NCBI GenBank assembly: GCA_951812925.1
Contig: OX638369.1
Span: 53,687,061-53,751,060 of the forward strand
DNA: 64,000 bases
From: Calliopum simillimum
Taxonomy: Eukaryota; Arthropoda; Insecta; Diptera; Lauxaniidae
Direction of reading: 5' to 3'
Made by a program: the position numbers and the translations under genes. Every line of letters starts with the position of its first letter. Position 1 is the first letter of the stretch. Positions 57,254 to 64,000 of this stretch are shown one piece after another. A model generated the notes under the pieces. The model was given only the letters and a program-made list of their open reading frames with translations, was not told the origin of the DNA and ran no database searches.

Positions 57254-58336
57254 GGGTAAGCCCGGGCGATGTGGCACCCCCAAGTGGTATGGCACTCCTT
57301 TTAATTTCAATGCTTGCAGCTTTCATAGCATTCAAATATGGAAAAAGTTGAGTTCTGCTGCGCAAGAAACTTCGTGGAAATAGTTCGTTTTCTTGTGTGT
57401 GGGGTTTTCAAAAAAATTTTGAAAATGTAAACGACTGACTTTTGTTTTGCATATATTTCGAGAGGCAACAAAGCGGTAAGTATTTGATATAGCTTTATGA
57501 TGCCTATATCACAACAAACAGAACTGAATGTGATTTCGCCTTAGAATAAAAATGAGCGCAAGTGAAGATGTTTGTTTGTTACGTGGCATTTTTACTCGGT
57601 ATATACCGAAAGGGAGATATAGCATCCCATTAATACGGGTGTAGTTGTTCAGGTAGCATTTCTCTCTTTGCATGTTATAAGATGTTTGGGATTAGAAATA
57701 TAAACAGCTTGAACGTATAGTCACTCCAGAATCGCAGAATTTTAGTCAAGTAAGACCTTCAGTTCATTTTAAACTGATTAAATTGAGGTTTTCCCTAATG
57801 TCTTAGGAAAACTTGTGAAAGCTTTGAATGCAAGTGACACACCGCAGAAATGGTGTTAAGTGATATCGCGCCTATAGTAATGACTTCGAAAAACTCTAAA
57901 CTGAACAAAACTAGTTATGCTTCTTACAATGAAGGTAAAAAAATATATTATTCCAAGATGAATCTGGTTTGGATGTGGAGAAGACCATGCACAAACAACT
58001 AGACTAGATGATTGGATCCAATGCGTAATGTGCCGTAAGGGGTCACATCAAACATGTAAATCTTATACGAAAATTTGCACAAATTCAGGCAACAAAAACT
58101 TAAAAGCCTCCTAGGGTGCCAAATCACCCATAGTCTCGGGTAATTTGGCACTTTAAAGCATTTTTTCAAAATGGAAAAAAAAATTGTTTGCTATAATTTT
58201 TATTTTAGTTTAATTAATTTAATTTGTTTTAAATTAATTAAAGAATAAACTCCTGCTAAGTTGCTTTGAAAATGTGTTTGGATTTCGGTTTTATAGCAGT
58301 TAAACAAAAAGGGTGCCATATCTCCCGTGTCTACCC
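57254..58336. mobile_element. TIR element with GGGTAAGCCCGGGCGATGTG ends
   Basis: It starts GGGTAAGCCCGGGCGATGTG at 57254 after TA (57252-57253) and ends with the complement of GGGTAGACACGGGAGATATG at 58336, followed by TT instead of TA. GGCAC/GTGCC blocks recur just inside both ends (57283, 57297, 58096, 58147, 58314). The style of the ends resembles the GGGTAAGGGAGGG family at 11240. Length 1083 bp; no coding frame recognised. Confidence 0.78.
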
Positions 58337-59029
58337 TTTTCGAAATTTACAAACCTTATTTTTTCAAAGCAGTTCGGTTTTTAAGATGACAAGTTCTGAG
58401 TTGAGAGATGATTTTATGCACGAAATGGGCATGACGCACCTATAAACTATAAAATATATATGGAAGTATTTCTGGTAACACGAGAATCAGTAGCCCGTCG
58501 GAAACTACAACTTACTCTGCCATGCACGTGACAATTGGGTTGGCACTTTTTAGAGAATTGCTGTTGCTTAGACCTATATCGCGGATAGAACACTAAGTAG
58601 CTCGGTGCGAAGTTGCATTGCAAAGAAGTGTCATGATCAAAAGAATGCAGTAGATTATATAAAACCAACTCCAAATACTATATAAATTAAAATCTACTTT
58701 GTAAGACATGAATACAAGTTCTATGATGGTTAAAAAACTGTCATTTATTTTCCAAAAACAATGGTTTTCTGTTGCGATATCCAAAGGTCAAGGGCTGTCA
58801 AAAGCATAGACACTTTTACATTAAAAGCTGGTTTAATCGGTGAATTGTGCTGCCCTTCTAAAGAATATTGTTGAAAGTGATTACAGGCTATAAGCTCAGA
58901 TTTTCACTTCCGCAACGTTAATGTTCATAAATGTATCATACACTATATATGCAAGCATTATCATAATCCTAACTATAACCTTCTGAGCATATGCTAAAAT
59001 TGCGATACGACTTCCTTACAAAAAACACT
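58337..59029. other. No gene recognised
   Basis: Two short minus frames (58447-58674, 58593-58784) without domains. No repeats seen. Confidence 0.3.
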
Positions 59030-59700
59030 GTTGTTGCTGTTGTTGTGTAATGGATCATCAACAAACAATTCATTGTACCATAACTACATCTTTTGCACCA
59101 ACATTTTGCTGATCAACACTTTCTTCCCCCTTTTCCATTGTTTATTTTTACGCTACGCAACCATTGCCGCACCTATGGCAAAACGGAGAACGGGATTCTA
59201 CAAGCAAAAGAATGCAACCAATTGTAGCGTCACCGAACAACAACAACAACAACAACAGCATGTTCAATATGATGTTCCCCCAGTTTTTGTTTTGTAACCT
59301 GTCGAAGGTGTTGAAGATGATCATGTTTTTGCCGCGATGGACAATGCGAATCGAACAACATCGAACGAATCATAGGAAGGTTGGGTGCCGTATTGAAACT
59401 GCAAAAGGGATGCAAAAAGAAAACAATCGATCGATCGTCGTTCGATCGTTGTGCTTAGGTAATGCCGAAGCCGCCACAGCCGTCGCCGCCTTGACCACCA
59501 ATGCCTTCACCGCAATCGCCGCATCGAACACCTTCATCTTCGTTATTACCACATTTGTTCTTGCTGCTGGCAGCATTTGCCACTTGTACACTTGTTTCTG
59601 CGGGTTGGTTGCAAGCTTCCTTGGCCGGGCTGATCGTTTGCGAGATCGCTTGGTGATGGTGTAGCACGATCGGCCGGTGGATCTTTTGCTTGTTTGCGCT
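59030..59700. other. Exon-like GC-rich patch
   Basis: Several frames are long and rich in codons ending in C or G. Plus: from ATG 59173, MAKRRTGFYKQKNATNCSVT followed by a Gln run, ending at TAA 59295-59297, after which the same frame stays open to about 59370. Plus: 59164-59664. Minus: about 59455-59705, with NNEDEGVRCGDCGEGIGGQG. The minus frame has the most RNY-like codons. No splice signals fit convincingly, and no family is recognised. It may be an exon, an exon relic or a regulatory island. Confidence 0.3.
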
Positions 59701-60100
59701 CGATTTGGTAATTTTTTGATTTTTTTTTCTATTTCACCTTATTTCTGATAAACCTTTTATTGTTTTTTGTATTATTTTGATTTTGTTCTGTATTGCCCCT
59801 TTTGTTCTTCACGCATTCATTTGCGGGCTTATTGTGGTCAGTTCACAAAACGTTCGTTTGTCTGTCTGTCGGTTTGAATAGATATACAAACATACATACA
59901 TCGATGTTTAAAGGTTCTTTAGAAGCATCTTTTGTTCTTGATTTTTGTGTTTTGTAGTTTTATTTTCACTTATTTTTTAACTCGTTAAATTTAACGTGTC
60001 CGTCTGTCTGACTGTCTGTCTCCCTTGTTGTCCTCAATTGTAATGTACTGTGGTGTAGAATTTTTATTGGGCAGACAAAAGTTGAAGTAAAGGGGTTCTT
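59701..60100. other. Low-complexity flank with CTGTCTGT runs
   Basis: GTCTGTCTGTCGG (59859) and CCGTCTGTCTGACTGTCTGT (60000) are short CTGT microsatellites. No gene recognised. Confidence 0.5.
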
Positions 60101-60964
60101 GGTAATGGTAATGGTAATGGTAATGGTAATGGTAATGGTAATGGTAATGGTAATGGTAATGGTAATGGTAATGGTAATGGTAATGGTAATGGTAATGGTA
60201 ATGGTAATGGTAATGGTAATGGTAATGGTAATGGTAATGGTAATGGTAATGGTAATGGTAATGGTAATGGTAATGGTAATGGTAATGGTAATGGTAATGG
60301 TAATGGTAATGGTAATGGTAATGGTAATGGTAATGGTAATGGTAATGGTAATGGTAATGGTAATGGTAATGGTAATGGTAATGGTAATGGTAATGGTAAT
60401 GGTAATGGTAATGGTAATGGTAATGGTAATGGTAATGGTAATGGTAATGGTAATGGTAATGGTAATGGTAATGGTAATGGTAATGGTAATGGTAATGGTA
60501 ATGGTAATGGTAATGGTAATGGTAATGGTAATGGTAATGGTAATGATAATGATAATGATAATGATAATGGTAATGGTAATGGTAATGGTAATGGTAATGG
60601 TAATGGTAATGGTAATGGTAATGGTAATGGTAATGGTAATGGTAATGGTAATGGTAATGGTAATGGTAATGGTAATGGTAATGGTAATGGTAATGGTAAT
60701 GGTAATGGTAATGGTAATGGTAATGGTAATGGTAATGGTAATGGTAATGGTAATGGTAATGGTAATGGTAATGGTAATGGTAATGGTAATGGTAATGGTA
60801 ATGGTAATGGTAATGGTAATGGTAATGGTAATGGTAATGGTAATGGTAATGGTAATGGTAATGGTAATGGTAATGGTAATGGTAATGGTAATGGTAATGG
60901 TAATGGTAATGGTAATGGTAATGGTAATGGTAATGGTAATGGTAATGGTAATGGTAATGGTAAT
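60101..60964 (+). repeat. GGTAAT hexanucleotide microsatellite, 144 units
   Basis: A perfect hexamer array except for four consecutive GATAAT units at 60545-60568. The plus frame reads Met-Val repeats and the minus frame His-Tyr repeats (open frames 60099-61019 plus and 59991-61067 minus); both are artefacts of the hexamer length. The clustered variant units point to a local slippage of one mutated unit. Confidence 0.97.
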
Positions 60965-61555
60965 TTTTACAAATTTTTACAAATTTTACCTTTCTTCTAA
61001 AATATGTATCTCCACATAAGTATTTCCATTGAACTAAAGCTACAGTATATATTTTTGGAATTACCATAGATTTTCTTTTCCAAGTCAGTAAAAAAATACT
61101 AAAGCCGTTAAGAAATAAATGAGCAACAGATTTTTAAGCGTACAAAGTCACCCAAAATCAATTTTAAGTATAAGGGTGTCTTAAGATTTTGAGGGAGTGT
61201 TACAATTTTATATATAGGCAAATTTAGTATTCAACTAGACCTATAATATCTACTGGGTCTCTTTAGTAGTGTATGAAATTTTTGAGATTATGTAGCAATG
61301 TGTTAATTACTTGATAATTAAAATTTTGAGGTTGGTAATTACTTAATAATTTTCAATTAAATAATTAGTAATGATAATATTAAATTTTTATAACTAAAAT
61401 CATTCATATCCATCCCACTGTCTTAGGTGAAAAGTGAGTTATAGGAATTCTTTTATAATTCCGTTTAGCTGGAATTGCCCTTGGAGCAACACGTTTATTG
61501 AGTAGAAGATGTTATAGCCAAAAGTAAGAAGCAGCAGCATCGTTCTATGGAACCC
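60965..61555. other. No gene recognised
   Basis: AT-rich right flank of the microsatellite, with TAATTA-rich text near 61310-61400. Confidence 0.3.
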
Positions 61556-62589
61556 TTCTACCATGATATTGTTGTTATTGTTGTTGCGCACTGTTGTTGT
61601 TATTGCTGTTTCACCACCGCCACCACAATTGCTGCTTATTGTAGGTGATTATGGCTGGCTGAGCCACAAAAAAAAAACCCTTTATATTCAGTTGGCTAAG
61701 CCATGGTACCTGTTGCTGCGTTGTACCTGTTGCTTTATTCTCGTCTGCTATTGCTGCTGATCGTAGATCGCGGAAATTTGTTTTTTTCTTTTTTTGGATT
61801 CACAATTGTATTTTTTTTTTGCTTTTTATTTCTTTTGTTTGGATAGGTTTTCGTTTTGTTTTTTTTTTACTGCTGCTTGGCTTGGTTAACTAGCGCGTTT
61901 ATATTTGGAGTAAATTTTTATGGTTTTTAATGTTGGTTACGAGAATATATTGCTTGGCCTACGGCGGGTTCATTACTTTATGCGGGTACAGGTGATTCTG
62001 TCCTTGGGTTAGTACTTGTTTTGTTCTTTCATATTTTATTGTGCCAGCGTTTTGCTTTCATAGTTCGGTTTCAGTTGTAGCAAGTACTTGGCCAAGTATT
62101 TTCATGTAATGAGTTTGATTCTTCTGAGAGACTATATTATGTATAAGTAACTCGATGCGTATCCTTCTTTCCTCGCTAATACTGCAGTTAAAAACTTAAC
62201 TTGGTGGATGCGCACATGTGCTAGTCTGCTGCTAGTTCTTTTTATAAATAAATTAATGTGTCTAATAGCATTCCTCCTTTATAAAGTGTTGTTAAGGGAA
62301 TTAGATAGCACCAATGACAGCATTTTGTTTTAAAAATTACTAGTCCTCATGAAAATTCATAACCCTTATAATTAATGATCAGGCAATTAAATTTGTGCAA
62401 ATACCTTGTCTTGTTCAAAGAATATAGCATTTGAATTGAAAAAAGTAGTAAAGACTCAAAAATTCCTAAAAATGTAAATTTCATCTCGTTGTGGAGTATC
62501 TAAACGCCTTTTCTTTTTTGAGTCCAATGTACTTTTTGTAATCAGCAGGATCCAAGGATTCAGAAAAGTATCACGCAGCGTGACATTTT
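61556..62589. other. TTG/CTG triplets and T-rich low-complexity DNA
   Basis: TTGTTGTTATTGTTGTTG-type runs at 61567-61610 and long T runs at 61780-61870. The frame 61563-61760 is a triplet by-product. Nothing else recognised. Confidence 0.3.
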
Positions 62590-63062
62590 AACATCTTTGG
62601 ATTCTGGACCACTCTAATAGTTGATATAACGAAACACTTGCCAGATTTGAATTTGGAACTAGCCGGACAAACTCAAATTACTTATAACAACCAAACTAAA
62701 GTTTTTAAATTAGAATTATTTCTATCCGAAAAACATCTACAGAATGATAACTTGTTCGAAAGACGTTTTGAAGATTTCGGGTTGTCACAAGACATTTTTC
62801 CATTGAAATTGAAAAAATGCCAAGCTAGCTCCGAATGGAAATAGTTAAAATTCAATGTGACACAATTTTGAAGCTCAAATTTTCTGAAGGAAAAATTTTT
62901 TAAATACCGGCCTGAGCGATTTCAATAAATTTGCAATGATAATAATATCCACAATATGTTTGGCCGTTCTTACGTTCATATGTGAGAAATTGTTTTTGCT
63001 TATGAAACAAGTCTACTGCTAGGACAAGACTGACAGATTCTCATCTGACATGCCTAATGTAG
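62590..63062 (+). pseudogene. hAT transposase relic (GTF2IRD2/ZBED5-like, Buster type)
   Basis: An open frame 62590-62844 reads FWTTLIVDITKHLPDLNLEL, then AGQTQITYNN and LELFLSEKHLQNDNLFERRF. This fits the C-terminal half of the hAT transposases related to domesticated GTF2IRD2 and ZBED5 proteins. After the stop, in shifted frames, come IVKIQCDTILKLKFSEG, CEKLFLLMKQ (62980-63009) and TARTRLTDSHLTCLM (about 63016-63060), the typical C-terminal dimerisation region. At least three frame breaks show it is dead. No TIRs were found around it; the satellite begins right after. Confidence 0.72.
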
Positions 63063-64000
63063 AGCATAATATTTTACAGAAACAGGTCGTTTAATTTTTT
63101 TCTCACTGCCTCCCATACAAAATTGATATTTTTATCTAAATTTTGTGAGGGAGCTCCTTTAAGGAGTGGAAAAACGAGAATAGTATGCTCAAGAAAAATG
63201 TTGAGGAGGAAAAATTAATCGAGGTCTGTGAAAATTTTTTTCTTTCCCGGCAATGAGGCATTATTTTTTATTTTTTTTTTGTGTTTTTATCAACATTTTG
63301 TATAGGAGCCCCCTTAACGGGTGTAAGTAGGGGGTAGTTTGCTTGAGAGAAATATTGAAGAAGAAAAATTAATTGAGGTCGGTGAACATTTCTTTCCTCT
63401 CCCGGCAATGAGGATATTTTTTTCATATTTTTGTCAAAATTTTTGATGGGAGCCCCCTTAAGGGGCGGATAAATGGGGTAAGTACATTCGAAAAAAATTT
63501 TGAAGACGACAAATTAATGGGGATGGATGAACTCAACATCACAAAAACATCAAACATCATATAAATATAATAAGTTTTTTCAAGAGTGGGTAAGTATGTG
63601 GGGGAAAAATATAGATAGTGAAAAAATAATGGGGGCTGGTCATACATTTGATCCTTCTAAGGGTACCCGTGAGCCAGAAAAGGCAGCGGTGGCAATTTTT
63701 ATAAAAACAGTAACTTTGTATGGGAGCCCCCTTAAGGACTGGAAATAGGGGGTAGGCATGCTGAGAAAAAGCTTTGGAAGGGGGGATAATGGGGGTCAGT
63801 CATATGTTTGACCCCTCTAGGGGTGACTCCTGGGCAGTTATGGGCTTATTTGACGATTTCCTTTCCATATTTTTCATATCTATGACTTCATTTTTGTATG
63901 TGAGCCCCCTTAAGAGTAAGAGATAGAGGGTAAGTATGTTGGGAAAATATGTAAAGGAAAAATATTAGGAGCCGGTCATACATTTGGCCCTTCTAGGGGC
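63063..64000 (+). repeat. ~140-155-bp satellite with GGGAGCCCCCTTAAGG
   Basis: Units are marked by GGGAGCCCCCTTAAGG or close variants (near 63149, 63305, 63448, 63722 and 63902), followed by GGGGTAAGTA, TTGAAGAAGAAAAATTAAT and a CCCGGCAATGAGG or GACCCCTCTAGGGGTGAC block. Spacing is 143-180 bases, with one double step (63448 to 63722). It continues beyond the window. An inverted, shorter array lies at 4870-5112. Confidence 0.82.

Noticed and set aside
59991..61067. His-Tyr repeat protein on the minus strand, and Met-Val repeat protein on the plus strand
   Set aside because: Both arise from the GGTAAT hexamer; flanks show no gene features.

Overview
The window looks like repeat-rich, non-coding nuclear DNA of a higher fly (Diptera, probably Cyclorrhapha). 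The evidence is the AT-rich background, many CAA/CAG/TTG trinucleotide runs of the kind common in fly introns and flanks, mariner, hAT, PIF and piggyBac-type DNA transposons, decayed non-LTR retrotransposons, and several copies of a 'TATACCC...GGGTATA' dispersed repeat of a type I associate with fly genomes. The species cannot be settled from the sequence. No intact host protein-coding gene, rRNA or convincing functional tRNA was found. The stretch could be a very large intron, intergenic DNA or pericentric heterochromatin.

Layout. 0-5.6 kb: a 57-bp minisatellite, a trinucleotide-rich island, a deleted mariner with intact ends, and a 39-bp minisatellite. 5.6-14.3 kb: AT-rich DNA, a large fold-back around 8.7-9.8 kb, and a TA-flanked MITE (11.24-12.14 kb) inserted in one arm of an inverted repeat. 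14.3-18.6 kb: a 28-bp minisatellite split by a second copy of the same MITE, then a 675-bp TIR element carrying a tRNA-like sequence. 18.8-20.3 kb: a hAT-type element with 8-bp target duplications, holding a nested PIF-type MITE and the 3' part of a non-LTR element. 21.0-21.7 kb: a piggyBac-type MITE flanked by TTAA. 23.5-28.7 kb: two minisatellites, tRNA-like sequences and a 3-kb array with higher-order structure. 31.0-36.8 kb: 5.85 kb of one 11-bp satellite. 37.8-42.9 kb: a 22-bp minisatellite, two copies of the TATACCC repeat and more tRNA-like sequences. 43.1-44.4 kb: a nearly intact mariner-family transposon whose transposase is broken by one stop codon. 44.4-54.3 kb: TA-flanked MITEs, two copies of an RTE-like non-LTR element, an RNase H remnant and a TIR element holding a 130-bp satellite. 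55-64 kb: another TA-flanked MITE, an exon-like GC-rich patch near 59.2-59.7 kb, an 864-bp GGTAAT microsatellite, a decayed hAT transposase (62.6-63.1 kb) and a roughly 150-bp satellite running off the end, with an inverted relative near 4.9-5.1 kb.

The elements do not form a pathway. What the window records is order of insertion: several repeats are nested inside others, and target-site duplications and empty-site copies within the window show which came first. Long apparent reading frames over the satellites are by-products of the repeat units. I found no clear new functional system; the most useful observations are the transposon nesting, the 11-bp array, and a few short patches that may be unrecognised exons or conserved regulatory DNA.
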